64,000 bases of DNA. Origin: Alphaproteobacteria bacterium. GTDB taxonomy: Bacteria; Pseudomonadota; Alphaproteobacteria; Caulobacterales; Maricaulaceae. The notes under the pieces are model-generated. The model was not told the DNA's origin. It searched no databases and saw nothing but the letters and a program-made list of their open reading frames with translations. Shown here piece by piece: positions 8,699-17,428 of the stretch (position 1 is the stretch's first letter; each line of letters begins with the position of its first letter). The stretch covers positions 19,638 to 83,637 of the forward strand of contig WGNH01000001.1 in NCBI GenBank assembly GCA_016124665.1, read 5' to 3'. The position numbers were made by a program, and so were the translations under genes.

Positions 8699-9184
8699 CT
8701 ATTCGCGGCCGCCTTCGAGTGCGCGCGGGCTTTGCGAATCCTCGGTGATGGCCGCTGCTTCGCCGGCAATACCGATGCGGGCGCTCTGCTGGCCGGTCAG
8801 CGTGTCAAACGTCTCGGAGTCATCGCCGACCGTGGGGCTTGCGGCGCAATTGGGGGTGCAGGTCATCGTCGTGCGGGCCGTGCCGCGCTGCAGTACCAGC
8901 TGGCCTGACGTTGACGGACCGACGACAAAATCCTCGGCGAAAATCACACGGCCCTGGCGATCCATGGCGATGATATTGGTGCGGCCGAACAGGCGTCCGG
9001 TGACGATCAGCGTCCGGCGGTCGTGGATCACGGCGTCGGCGATGGCCGGATTGCCGACGATCACGGTCGAGGCCGAGGATGGCAGACGCACAACATCGGC
9101 ATGTTCGACTTCCAGCATCTGGTCGGCGGCGGCCAGGGCCGGGGCGATCAGAAGGCAGGCGAGGGCGGTGAGGGCGTTACGCAT
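8699..9184 (-). CDS. Stand-alone pilus-assembly N-domain protein (CpaC N-terminal-like, no secretin domain)
   Basis: 161 residues with a signal peptide (1-20, ending ALAAA). Residues about 24-95 match the N-terminal domain of CpaC-type secretins: ADVVRLPSSASTVIVGNPAIADAV here against AAIIHLPVDAADVLVTNPEVADAV in the CpaC gene of this window. The secretin barrel is absent. The C-terminal part holds a small CTPNC cysteine pair and a Ser/Thr/Glu-rich tail. It is divergent from flp across a 281-bp intergenic region. Probably a periplasmic Tad accessory that contacts the secretin or its peptidoglycan surroundings; exact role unknown. Confidence 0.82.
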   Translation of the reverse strand: MRNALTALACLLIAPALAAADQMLEVEHADVVRLPSSASTVIVGNPAIADAVIHDRRTLIVTGRLFGRTNIIAMDRQGRVIFAEDFVVGPSTSGQLVLQRGTARTTMTCTPNCAASPTVGDDSETFDTLTGQQSARIGIAGEAAAITEDSQSPRALEGGRE

Positions 9185-9465
9185 GGGCGTGCTCCACAGG
9201 TGTCACATTCACCCCTTATAAGAGCGCGTCCGCGTGAAGACTTTCTAAACAGAATGGTTCGAAGATCATAATTGAGTTACACTTGTTTTGTTTAATGACT
9301 GTTAACTATAAGACACAGCAATTTCTGTTAGTACATAATTAATCATGAGTATTCACCTCTTTTAAAGGCTCCTGTGGTTTATTCATTGCACACGACAAGA
9401 GAGGACGGGACAAACAAGCCTCCTTGAAGTGGATGTGTGTGGCTAGCAACACGGGAGTAGACCCA
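9185..9465. promoter_or_regulatory. Divergent intergenic region upstream of flp, with a CtrA-like site
   Basis: 281 bp without a gene, clearly more AT-rich than its surroundings, between the minus-strand N-domain protein and the flp pilin. At 9292-9306 it holds TTAA-N6-TTAAC. The CtrA consensus is TTAA-N7-TTAA(C), so the spacing is one base short. In Caulobacter the pilA promoter is CtrA-controlled, which makes this location suggestive. No unambiguous sigma-70 -35/-10 pair was fixed. Confidence 0.4.
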
Positions 9466-9624
9466 ATGCAAATCGTATCTCGCTTTTTCAAAGACGAATC
9501 CGGCGCAACGGCTATCGAGTATGGCCTGATCGCTGCCCTGATCGCCGTGGTCATTATCGGTGCCGTGACGGCGCTGGGGACCGGCGTTCGTGACAACATG
9601 CAGACGGTTGCCGACGCGATCTAG
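9466..9624 (+). CDS. Flp/Fap-type major pilin
   Basis: A 52-residue prepilin, the structural subunit of the Tad pilus (called pilA in Caulobacter, flp elsewhere). The sequence KDESGATAIEYGLIAALIAV has the Flp signature: peptidase cleavage after Gly and a mature N-terminus ATAIEYG with conserved Glu-Tyr, followed by one hydrophobic helix. I chose the ATG at 9466 because it gives the usual 12-14 residue leader; the frame is open back to 9424. A strong terminator 26 bp after the stop suggests flp is made mainly from its own abundant transcript. Confidence 0.95.
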   Translation: MQIVSRFFKDESGATAIEYGLIAALIAVVIIGAVTALGTGVRDNMQTVADAI

Positions 9625-9650
9625 TCGCGGCCAAACGTCAAGGCATTCAA

Positions 9651-9677
9651 GGGGCTGCCCAGCGGGCGGCCCCTTTT
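9651..9677 (+). terminator. Rho-independent terminator after flp
   Basis: A ten-base stem GGGGCTGCCC (9651-9660) with GGGCGGCCCC (9664-9673), one G-T wobble and a three-base loop, followed by TTTT. It would separate high-level pilin transcription from the downstream assembly genes. Confidence 0.9.
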
Positions 9678-9760
9678 GCTTTCCGGACCCGGGCCAGCCG
9701 GACCAACCGATTGTTAAGCCTGTTGCGCTATACAGATCAGAAATCATCCGGAGTGAAGAG

Positions 9761-10264
9761 ATGGCGGGTCAGCTCACTATATTGGTCTTTGTGTTCTTCA
9801 TGCTGCTGGCGGCGGCCCGCGATGCCATGAGTTTCACCATTCCGAACTGGCTGTGCGGCACCCTGGCGCTGATCTTTCCGCTCGCCGCGGCCGTGCTTGG
9901 CCTGGGCTGGATGGATTTCGGCCTTCACCTCCTGGTGGGCGTGGTGGCCCTGCTCATCGGAATGGCCCTGTTTGCGCCGGGATGGATCGGCGGTGGCGAT
10001 GCCAAGCTGGTGGCGGTGGCGGCGCTCTGGTTCGGCTGGCCGGATGCAATGATTTTCCTCGGAAAAGCGGCGTTGATGGGCGGATTGCTGGCCGTGGCGC
10101 TGATCATGCTGCGCCGCGCGGCGCCTGCCACCGGATTACCGCAGCGCTGGATGACCGGGACCTTGCTGGCCGATGGCGCGCCGGCACCTTACGGGATTGC
10201 CCTTGCTGCAGGCGCTTTGTGGACCCTGCCGGAGAGCCAGATCTTCCTGCTCGCCGTGCTTTGA
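9761..10264 (+). CDS. cpaA: Prepilin peptidase of the Tad system
   Basis: Inner-membrane aspartyl protease (TadV/CpaA) that removes the leader of Flp and the TadE-like pseudopilins. 167 residues from the ATG at 9761, preceded by GGAGTGAAGAG; the frame is open back to 9590. The two catalytic aspartates are visible in the RDAMSFTIPN segment (about residue 21) and in the GGGDAK motif (about residue 78), amid four to five membrane helices. It lacks the N-terminal methylase domain of type IV prepilin peptidases, as usual for CpaA. Confidence 0.93.
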   Translation: MAGQLTILVFVFFMLLAAARDAMSFTIPNWLCGTLALIFPLAAAVLGLGWMDFGLHLLVGVVALLIGMALFAPGWIGGGDAKLVAVAALWFGWPDAMIFLGKAALMGGLLAVALIMLRRAAPATGLPQRWMTGTLLADGAPAPYGIALAAGALWTLPESQIFLLAVL

Positions 10265-10377
10265 TTTGGCGGTTTGTGAAGAAATCTTCCCAATAGGTTG
10301 CAATGACATTTGAATCTTAACTCCCCTTTTGGAAATTACAGGTGAGATGAGCGCGTAACCCGAGGGGATTCGCGCCG

Positions 10378-11226
10378 ATGAACGCCGCAAGAATCATAGT
10401 TCTGATCGCCGCTGCACTGGCCGCTGCTGCTGCCGCCTACTTTGTCTACCAGTCGTCTTCCAGCGAACCGGTGGCCACCGAGCCACAAGTGGTCGAGGCG
10501 GCAACGGTTGAAGTTCTGGCGGCGCGCCGCGATCTGCCGATCGGCGCCCGCGTCCAGGCGAGCGATCTTTACTGGCAAGCCTGGCCGCAGGATGCCGTCA
10601 ACCCGTCGCAAGTGTTGAGAGACCGCAATCCGGATGCCGCCGAAAGCTTTGCGGGCTCGGTTGTCCGCAGCGCGGTCTCGGAAGGCGAGCCGGTTTCGGC
10701 GCGCCAGCTATTGCAGGCCGGGGAGGCCGGCTTCATGTCGGCGGTTCTGGGGCCGGGTATGCGTGCCACATCGGTTCCGATCAGCGCGGAGACGGGGGCA
10801 GGCGGCTTTATTCTTCCGGGTGACCGCGTGGATGTCATCGTGTCCTATGAAGCCGAGGAAGAGGGCGGGACCCGCCGCCGTTTCTTCGTGGCCGAAACCG
10901 TTGTCGAGAATGCGCGCATCCTGGCCATCGACCAGTCTTTTGGTGATGACCCGGATGCCGAAGGTGTGGTTCTGGGTGAAACAGCGACGCTGGAACTGAC
11001 GCCGGAGCAGGCCAATGCGGTCGTCCTGGCGGTTGCGCGCGGAGAAATCTCGCTCTCGCTTCGCAGCCTTTCCGATGGCGAGGGCGGGCCACGCCTGGTG
11101 TCGCGCCAGCCCAATCCGGCCCTGTCACGCCCGGATCCGGAAAGCGTCGAACCGCTGCACGACGATGATCAGATGGTTGTCTACCGCTATGGTCAGGCCC
11201 GTGTGGTCTCGGCCGGTGACAACTAG
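10378..11226 (+). CDS. cpaB: Flp pilus assembly protein CpaB (RcpC)
   Basis: 282 residues. An N-terminal signal/anchor helix (residues 5-23) is followed by an SAF domain (about 42-110; VLAARRDLPIGARVQASDL) and a C-terminal RcpC domain with PGDRVDVIVSYE and LTPEQANAVVLAVARGEISLSLR. It acts in the periplasm with the secretin CpaC. The SD is GAGGGGATT upstream of the ATG. The gene begins an unbroken series of seven more assembly genes with gaps of 4-16 bp. Confidence 0.93.
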   Translation: MNAARIIVLIAAALAAAAAAYFVYQSSSSEPVATEPQVVEAATVEVLAARRDLPIGARVQASDLYWQAWPQDAVNPSQVLRDRNPDAAESFAGSVVRSAVSEGEPVSARQLLQAGEAGFMSAVLGPGMRATSVPISAETGAGGFILPGDRVDVIVSYEAEEEGGTRRRFFVAETVVENARILAIDQSFGDDPDAEGVVLGETATLELTPEQANAVVLAVARGEISLSLRSLSDGEGGPRLVSRQPNPALSRPDPESVEPLHDDDQMVVYRYGQARVVSAGDN

Positions 11227-11236
11227 GAGGCCGGAC

Positions 11237-12694
11237 ATGTTACGCGCTCTCATACTCGTGATGGTGACCCTGCTTCCCGCCGGTACGGCGCTGGCACAGT
11301 CCGCTTCAGAGTCGACCACCATGCAGGTCTATATCACCCGCGCGGGTTATGGTCCGGCATCGGAAGTGCTTGAGCTCCCGCTCAGCAAGGCGGCGATCAT
11401 CCATCTGCCCGTCGATGCTGCGGATGTGCTGGTCACCAATCCGGAAGTGGCCGATGCCGTGATCCGCACGCCGACCCGCGCCTATCTGCTGGGTCAGTCC
11501 ATCGGTCAGACCAATGCGTTTTTCTTTGATGCCGAGGGCAATCTGATCCTCGATCTGGATATCCGGGTGGAGCGCGACATGCGCGCCCTGCAGGAAGCCA
11601 TGGACCGTTTCCTCCCCGACCGCCGGGTGAGGGCCGAAGCCATGAATGATCATATCGTGCTGTCCGGATCGGTGCGCAGCGCCTCCGAGGCCGACACCGC
11701 CTTGCGGCTGGCGCAGCGCTGGACGGACAATCCGGAAAATGTGCTGTCCATGCTGGCGATTGAAGGCCGCGAACAGGTCATGCTGTCTGTGCGGATTGTC
11801 GAGATGCAGCGCACCATTGTTCGCCAGCTCGGGATCAATCTGTCGGCGGCCGGTCAGCTGGATGACTTTGCGTTCAATGTCGCGACCGAGCAGGAATTTT
11901 CCCTGGTGGGCCGGGCCCTCAGCGGTGTCTCGGGTCAGTTCGACTATACCAATACCGGGGGTGGAGATATCCGCACCGCCGGGGCGCTGATCCAGGCGCT
12001 GGAACGTGTCGGCCTGGTGCGCACGCTGGCGGAGCCGAATCTGACCGCGATTTCCGGGGAAGCCGCCAATTTCCTCGCCGGGGGTGAATTCCCGGTGCCC
12101 GTCGGCCGTGACCGCGATGGCAATATCACCGTGGAATACAAGCAATTCGGTGTCGGGCTCGGCTTTACGCCGGTCGTCCTCTCCGAGGGCCGTATCTCGC
12201 TGCGGATATCGACCGAGATATCCGAACTGACCAATCAGGGGTCTTTGCAGCTGGGTGCGCAGGATGTGACCGATGATCAGGGCAATGTGATCGGCACGGT
12301 TGCCGGACTCCAGATCCCGGGCCTGAATGTGAACCGCGCGGAAACAACGGTGGAATTGCCCTCCGGTGGCAGCCTCGTACTCGCCGGCCTGATCCAGGAA
12401 GAGACACGCCAGAATCTGGACGGCGTGCCCGGTCTTCAGAACCTGTCAGTCCTGGGCGCACTGTTCCGCAGCCGGGATTTCGAGAACCGGGAAACCGAAC
12501 TGGTCGTGATCGTCACACCCTATCTGGTGGACCCGATCAACCAGAATGAAGCCGCCACGCCGGCGGACGGCTATGTCCGGACCAGCGAGCTGGAAACGCT
12601 TTTCCTCGGCAATATCAACCGCGCCTATGCGGTGCCGGGCGCGCAGACCGAAGGCCGGTCATGGACCGGTCCTGTCGGCTTCATGATCGAATAG
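11237..12694 (+). CDS. cpaC: Outer-membrane secretin of the Tad pilus
   Basis: Forms the outer-membrane ring through which the Flp pilus exits (CpaC/RcpA). 485 residues from the ATG at 11237, preceded by GGAGG (11227-11231); the frame is open back to 11015. Signal peptide at 1-20 (ending ALAQ). The pilus N-domain covers about 30-105, a BON-like segment about 112-180, and the secretin domain about 240-430, with VPVGRDRDGNITVEYKQFGV-like and LVLAGLIQEETR segments. The end of the domain, VVIVTPYLVDP, is characteristic of secretins. Confidence 0.95.
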   Translation: MLRALILVMVTLLPAGTALAQSASESTTMQVYITRAGYGPASEVLELPLSKAAIIHLPVDAADVLVTNPEVADAVIRTPTRAYLLGQSIGQTNAFFFDAEGNLILDLDIRVERDMRALQEAMDRFLPDRRVRAEAMNDHIVLSGSVRSASEADTALRLAQRWTDNPENVLSMLAIEGREQVMLSVRIVEMQRTIVRQLGINLSAAGQLDDFAFNVATEQEFSLVGRALSGVSGQFDYTNTGGGDIRTAGALIQALERVGLVRTLAEPNLTAISGEAANFLAGGEFPVPVGRDRDGNITVEYKQFGVGLGFTPVVLSEGRISLRISTEISELTNQGSLQLGAQDVTDDQGNVIGTVAGLQIPGLNVNRAETTVELPSGGSLVLAGLIQEETRQNLDGVPGLQNLSVLGALFRSRDFENRETELVVIVTPYLVDPINQNEAATPADGYVRTSELETLFLGNINRAYAVPGAQTEGRSWTGPVGFMIE

Positions 12695-12707
12695 GGGAGA
12701 TGGCAAG

Positions 12708-13382
12708 ATGAAGATGACACACGCTTTGACGGCCCTTGTCCCCGCCCTGTTTCTGGCGGCCTGCGGGACCACGGCCACAACGACCAATCTGATGGGCTTT
12801 CCCGAGGCACGTCCGGTGCAGGAAACCGCGCGCATGGATCTGCTGGTCGATGCCGAAGCCGATGGCCTGCTGTGGTCGCAACTGGGCATGTTCCAGGTTT
12901 TTGTGGACCACTACAAATCCAATGGCCACGGGCCGATTGTCGTTTCCTATCCGCATGGCGGAGCCGAGGATGCGGCCGCCCGTTCGGCAATGAGCGAAGT
13001 GCGGGCTTTCCTCGATTCCCAAGGGGTTTCCGCGCGATACATGGAAGAAGGCCCCTATGACGCGTCCGGCATGGGCAATGCGCCGCTGATCGTCAGCTTC
13101 CTGCACTATGTCGCGGAAATGCCGGCCGAGTGTGAAAACCGGCGCTGGGATGATCTTGTCCGCGAACGCGATAACCAGGCCTATGCCGGGTTCGGCTGTT
13201 TCATGGCGCAAAACCGCGCCGCCATGGTCGGTGATCCCTATCACCTGGCCGGGCCGACCGGTTCCGATGGGCCGGACGGGGTCCGCCGCCAGACCGTGCT
13301 TGATACTTATCGCCGGGGAGAACCCACCGGCACGCAGCGCCGCGACGATGAAAGCGGCGCGGTTTCCTCTGCGGTTGAATAA
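12708..13382 (+). CDS. cpaD: CpaD-family pilus assembly lipoprotein
   Basis: 224-residue periplasmic lipoprotein (RcpB/CpaD position). The signal peptide ends in a lipobox LAAC with lipidated Cys19. The family helps place or stabilise the secretin in the outer membrane. The body contains the CpaD-type segments GPIVVSYPHGG and FGCFMAQNRAAMVGDPYHL, the latter matching the C..N.aamvadP motif of the family. The C-terminal 30 residues are polar and low-complexity. It is 13 bp after cpaC and 15 bp before cpaE. Confidence 0.92.
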   Translation: MKMTHALTALVPALFLAACGTTATTTNLMGFPEARPVQETARMDLLVDAEADGLLWSQLGMFQVFVDHYKSNGHGPIVVSYPHGGAEDAAARSAMSEVRAFLDSQGVSARYMEEGPYDASGMGNAPLIVSFLHYVAEMPAECENRRWDDLVRERDNQAYAGFGCFMAQNRAAMVGDPYHLAGPTGSDGPDGVRRQTVLDTYRRGEPTGTQRRDDESGAVSSAVE

Positions 13383-13397
13383 AGCTGGATAGATATA

Positions 13398-14939
13398 ATG
13401 GCTGAACCACAGACATATGATGATGATTTCCTGGACGAGGACGCGTTTCTCGATCCGGCAGAAGTCGAGCGCCGCCTGCTGAGCGATGGGGGTGAGGAAG
13501 GGTTCGAGGAATTCGGCGATCTCGACGGATTCAGCGAACCGGCCGAAGAAACACGCCCGTTCGGTTCGCGGGCCGCGCCCGCAGCGCCCAAAACGCCGGT
13601 TGAAGCGCCGCGTGAGGAGTGGGACGAGGCCGAAGATACTGCCGGGACCCCTTATACCGAGCCGGAAGCCGAATTCGACGCGTTCGAGCCCGATGTCTTT
13701 GCCCCGGAGCTGATTGATCCGTTTTCAGGCGAGATCGACGAAGATATTCCCGACCAGCCGATTCCGCGCATCACCATCCATGCTTTCTGCGAGCGACCGG
13801 AAAGCGGTGCGCTGGTCCACAATGCCGCCAATGACCGGCGATTGTCCAAGACCCATGTCGATGTCGAGCTGGGCGGATTGCCGGCAGCCATTGAACGCTT
13901 CGCCACCCAGTCGACACCGGATCTCCTGATCATCGAGACCGGCATGCGCGGGCAGGGGCTGTTTGACCAGCTTGAAGAACTCGCCGGCAGTTGTGATCCG
14001 GGCACCAAGGTCATCATCATCGGTGCCGCCAATGACATTTCGCTCTATCGCGAGCTGATGAAGCGCGGTGTCAGTGAATATCTGGTGCCGCCCATGTCGC
14101 CGCTGCACCTGATCCGCACGATTTCCGGCCTCTATCTTGACCCCGAAGCGCCGTTTGCCGGCAAGACGATTGCCTTTATCGGCGCCAAGGGCGGGGTCGG
14201 CGCATCGACGGTCGCACACAATACGGCGTGGTGCATTTCCGAGAATTCGCAAGCCGACTGCGTGCTGGTCGATATGGATTTGTCTTTCGGTACGGCGGGG
14301 CTCGATTTCAATCAGGATCCGGCCCAGACGCTGGGCGATGCGCTGACCGATCCGGACCGTCTGGATGATGCCCTGCTTGACCGCCTTCTGGTACGCTGCA
14401 CGGAGCGCCTGTCCCTGTTCTCGGCTCCGGCAACGCTGGACAAGGACTGGGATTTCGGTCCGGACGCCTATGAAACCGTGCTCGACAAGGTGCGGCGTCA
14501 GGCGCCTTTCATCACGCTGGATCTGCCGCATACGTGGTCGCCGTGGGTGAAGCACACCCTTCTGGCTGCTGATCAGGTCGTGGTGACCGTGACACCGGAG
14601 CTGGCCTCGCTGCGCAATGCCAAGAATCTGTTCGATCTCATTCACGCCTCGCGCCCGAATGACGAACCGCCGAAAGTGGTGGTCAATATGGCGGGGATCG
14701 CCAAACGTCCGGAAATTCCGGTCAAGGATTTCGCCGAGGCGCTGGGCGTTCAGCCGGCCCTGGTCCTGCCGTTCGAGCCCCATCTCTTCGGCAAGGCGGC
14801 CAATGACGGGCAGATGATTGCCGAGGTCGATCCGAAATCGAAGGCCGCGGAAGGATTCTCGCACCTGGCGGCGCTGCTGTCCGGCCGGATTGCCGCACCT
14901 CAAAAGAAAGGTCTTTTCGGAGGCCTGTTTGGAAAGTGA
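13398..14939 (+). CDS. cpaE: Pilus assembly ATPase CpaE (TadZ), MinD/ParA-like
   Basis: 513 residues. An acidic, disordered leader of about 110 residues (rich in Glu, Asp and Pro) precedes a receiver-like atypical domain (about 125-250) and a MinD/ParA-type ATPase domain (about 255-500). The Walker A is the deviant KGGVGAST form. In Caulobacter and in Tad systems generally CpaE/TadZ localises the pilus machine to a cell pole. The long acidic leader is more extended than in typical homologues I know, which may be lineage-specific. Confidence 0.93.
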   Translation: MAEPQTYDDDFLDEDAFLDPAEVERRLLSDGGEEGFEEFGDLDGFSEPAEETRPFGSRAAPAAPKTPVEAPREEWDEAEDTAGTPYTEPEAEFDAFEPDVFAPELIDPFSGEIDEDIPDQPIPRITIHAFCERPESGALVHNAANDRRLSKTHVDVELGGLPAAIERFATQSTPDLLIIETGMRGQGLFDQLEELAGSCDPGTKVIIIGAANDISLYRELMKRGVSEYLVPPMSPLHLIRTISGLYLDPEAPFAGKTIAFIGAKGGVGASTVAHNTAWCISENSQADCVLVDMDLSFGTAGLDFNQDPAQTLGDALTDPDRLDDALLDRLLVRCTERLSLFSAPATLDKDWDFGPDAYETVLDKVRRQAPFITLDLPHTWSPWVKHTLLAADQVVVTVTPELASLRNAKNLFDLIHASRPNDEPPKVVVNMAGIAKRPEIPVKDFAEALGVQPALVLPFEPHLFGKAANDGQMIAEVDPKSKAAEGFSHLAALLSGRIAAPQKKGLFGGLFGK

Positions 14940-14947
14940 TGTAAGCC

Positions 14948-16426
14948 ATGTTCGGTAAGCGCGACGCCATTGCGCAAAGACCAGAACCGAAGCCGGCCCC
15001 TGCGCCGGCTTCCGCTGCGCCTGAAAGCCGCCCTGCGGCCCGCGCCGAGGCTCCGGCTGCGCCCAAGCCGGCGGCCAAGCCCGCGGCAGCCATCGGTCCG
15101 AAGCCGGCTCCGAAGGTGAAGCCCGTAGCCACAACGGCGGATTCAAAGCGCACTGACGAATATTACGCGATCAAGACCACTATCTTCAACGCGCTGATCG
15201 ACACGATTGATCTTGGTGCGCTGGCGCAGCTGGACAATGAAACCGCTGCGGAGGAAATCCGCGACATCGTCACCGAGATCATCTCGATCAAGAATGTCGC
15301 GATGTCGATTGCCGAGCAGGAACGCCTGCTCCAGGACATCTGCAATGACGTGCTCGGCTATGGTCCGCTGGAGCCCTTGCTGGCCCGCGATGATATTGCC
15401 GACATCATGGTCAATGGCGCGGGTGATGTGTTCATCGAGGTCAGCGGCCGGGTGGAGAAGACCAATATCCGCTTCCGGGATAATGGCCAGTTGATGAATA
15501 TCTGCCAGCGGATTGTGAGCCAGGTCGGCCGCCGGGTGGATGAATCCAGCCCGATCTGTGATGCCCGCCTCGCCGATGGCTCGCGGGTGAATGTCATCGC
15601 GCCGCCGCTGGCGCTGGACGGCCCGACCCTCACCATCCGGAAGTTCAAGAAAGACAAGCTGCGGATGCAGGACCTGGTCGATTTCGGCTCGATCACGCCG
15701 GAAGGGGCCAAGGTTTTGTCCATCATCGGAGCGTCGCGCTGTAACGTGCTGATCTCTGGCGGAACCGGTTCGGGTAAAACGACGCTGCTCAACTGCCTGA
15801 CCGCTTTCATCGGCGAGGAAGAGCGGATCATCACCTGCGAGGACGCCGCGGAACTGCAATTGCAGCAGCCGCATGTGGTGCGCCTGGAGACGCGTCCGAA
15901 AAACCTGGAAGGGTCGGGCGAGGTCACGATGCGGGATCTGGTCAAGAACTGCCTGCGGATGCGCCCGGAACGGATCATTGTCGGCGAGGTGCGCGGCCCG
16001 GAAGCCTTCGATCTCCTGCAGGCCATGAATACCGGTCATGACGGCTCGATGGGCACGCTACACGCCAACAGTCCGCGCGAAGGCCTGTCACGGCTGGAAT
16101 CGATGATCACCATGGGCGGCTACAGCCTGCCCTCGAAAACCATCCGGGAAATGATTTCCGGTTCCATCGATGTCGTGATCCAGGCCTCGCGGATGCGCGA
16201 TGGGTCACGGAAAATCACGCATATTACCGAAGTGATGGGCATGGAAGGCGATGTCATCATCACCCAGGACCTCTTCGTCTACGAGATGGAAGGGGAAGAC
16301 GCCGAAGGCCGGATCCTTGGCAAGCACAAATCCACCGGTATTGCCCGGCCGCGTTTCTGGGACCGGGCCCGCTATTATGGCCTGGAGCGAGAACTCGCGG
16401 CCGCGCTCGACGCGGCGGAGGACTAG
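14948..16426 (+). CDS. cpaF: Tad pilus secretion ATPase CpaF (TadA)
   Basis: Hexameric type II/IV secretion ATPase that powers pilus extension and probably retraction. 492 residues. An Ala/Pro/Lys-rich leader (1-60) precedes an N-terminal domain and a RecA-like core with Walker A GGTGSGKTTLLN (near residue 275), an Asp box IITCEDAAELQL, a Walker B-like RIIVGEVRGPEAF, and the His box GHDGSMGTLHANSP. Placed 8 bp after cpaE and 3 bp before tadB, as in most Tad loci. Confidence 0.96.
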   Translation: MFGKRDAIAQRPEPKPAPAPASAAPESRPAARAEAPAAPKPAAKPAAAIGPKPAPKVKPVATTADSKRTDEYYAIKTTIFNALIDTIDLGALAQLDNETAAEEIRDIVTEIISIKNVAMSIAEQERLLQDICNDVLGYGPLEPLLARDDIADIMVNGAGDVFIEVSGRVEKTNIRFRDNGQLMNICQRIVSQVGRRVDESSPICDARLADGSRVNVIAPPLALDGPTLTIRKFKKDKLRMQDLVDFGSITPEGAKVLSIIGASRCNVLISGGTGSGKTTLLNCLTAFIGEEERIITCEDAAELQLQQPHVVRLETRPKNLEGSGEVTMRDLVKNCLRMRPERIIVGEVRGPEAFDLLQAMNTGHDGSMGTLHANSPREGLSRLESMITMGGYSLPSKTIREMISGSIDVVIQASRMRDGSRKITHITEVMGMEGDVIITQDLFVYEMEGEDAEGRILGKHKSTGIARPRFWDRARYYGLERELAAALDAAED

Positions 16427-16429
16427 ACC

Positions 16430-17419
16430 ATGCAAGGCCAGCTGCCCCTGATGTTCGCTGCCGTTGCCGCCTTCATCGCCGTTGGCAGTGTCGGATGGGT
16501 CGTGGCGGGAGCCATGGGCGATGGCCAGAAAGCGGCCCGCCGCAAGGCTGTTGTGACCAGCAGCGGACCGCGCAAATCCCGCACGCAGCAGGCGGACCAG
16601 ACCGTCCAGCGGCGCAAGCAGGTTCAGGATTCGCTGAAAGAGATCGAGGACAAGCAGAAGAGTGCCAAGAAAAAGTCGCTGACACTGAAATCCCAGATCG
16701 AACAGGCGGGTTTCAGTTTTTCGCCGAAGACTTTCTGGATAGCGTCCGGTGTGCTGGCGGTGCTGGCTTTTCTCGGCGCGGTGATCACCGGGCAGAGCCT
16801 GCTGATTGCGGGCGGATTATCGATTGCCGCCGGGCTGGGCCTGCCGCGCTGGTATCTGGGGATGCGCCGCGCCGGACGGCAGAAGAAATTCACCGGCGAG
16901 TTTGCCAATGCGCTCGACATTATTGTGCGCGGCATCAAGTCGGGCTTGCCGCTGAATGAATGTATCAAGGTGATTGCGCGCGAATCCGCCGAGCCGGTGG
17001 CGTCCGAATTCACAAAGCTGGTCGAGGCCCAGGCGGTCGGCGTCTCGCTGGAAGATGCGATCAAGAAAATGGTGCAGCGTATGCCGCTGCCGGAACTCAA
17101 CTTCTTTGCCACGGTGCTGACCATCCAGGCCAAGACCGGCGGAAATCTGGCCGAAGCGCTGGGCAATCTGTCCGCCGTGCTGCGCGCCCGCAAGATGATG
17201 CGCGAGAAAATCAGCGCGCTGTCCTCCGAGGCCAAGGCTTCGGCCATGATCATCGGGGCCTTGCCGCCGGGTGTTCTGGCGATCGTCTATTTCACCACCC
17301 CGTCCTACATGACTGCCATGTTTGTCGAACCCAAGGGGCAGCTGATGCTGCTGGGCGGCGGGCTGTGGATGGGGCTCGGCATCCTGATGATGCGCGGCAT
17401 GATCAACTTCAAGCACTAG
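16430..17419 (+). CDS. tadB: Tad inner-membrane platform protein TadB
   Basis: 329 residues. It has an N-terminal membrane helix (about 7-27), a cytoplasmic charged coiled stretch (40-90), membrane helices about 100-140, a T2SSF domain (about 155-285) with the family's ALDIIVRGIKSGLPLNECI segment, and C-terminal helices. It works with TadC as the inner-membrane platform on which CpaF acts. Starts 3 bp after cpaF. Confidence 0.94.
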   Translation: MQGQLPLMFAAVAAFIAVGSVGWVVAGAMGDGQKAARRKAVVTSSGPRKSRTQQADQTVQRRKQVQDSLKEIEDKQKSAKKKSLTLKSQIEQAGFSFSPKTFWIASGVLAVLAFLGAVITGQSLLIAGGLSIAAGLGLPRWYLGMRRAGRQKKFTGEFANALDIIVRGIKSGLPLNECIKVIARESAEPVASEFTKLVEAQAVGVSLEDAIKKMVQRMPLPELNFFATVLTIQAKTGGNLAEALGNLSAVLRARKMMREKISALSSEAKASAMIIGALPPGVLAIVYFTTPSYMTAMFVEPKGQLMLLGGGLWMGLGILMMRGMINFKH

Positions 17420-17428
17420 GGGGCGGTG

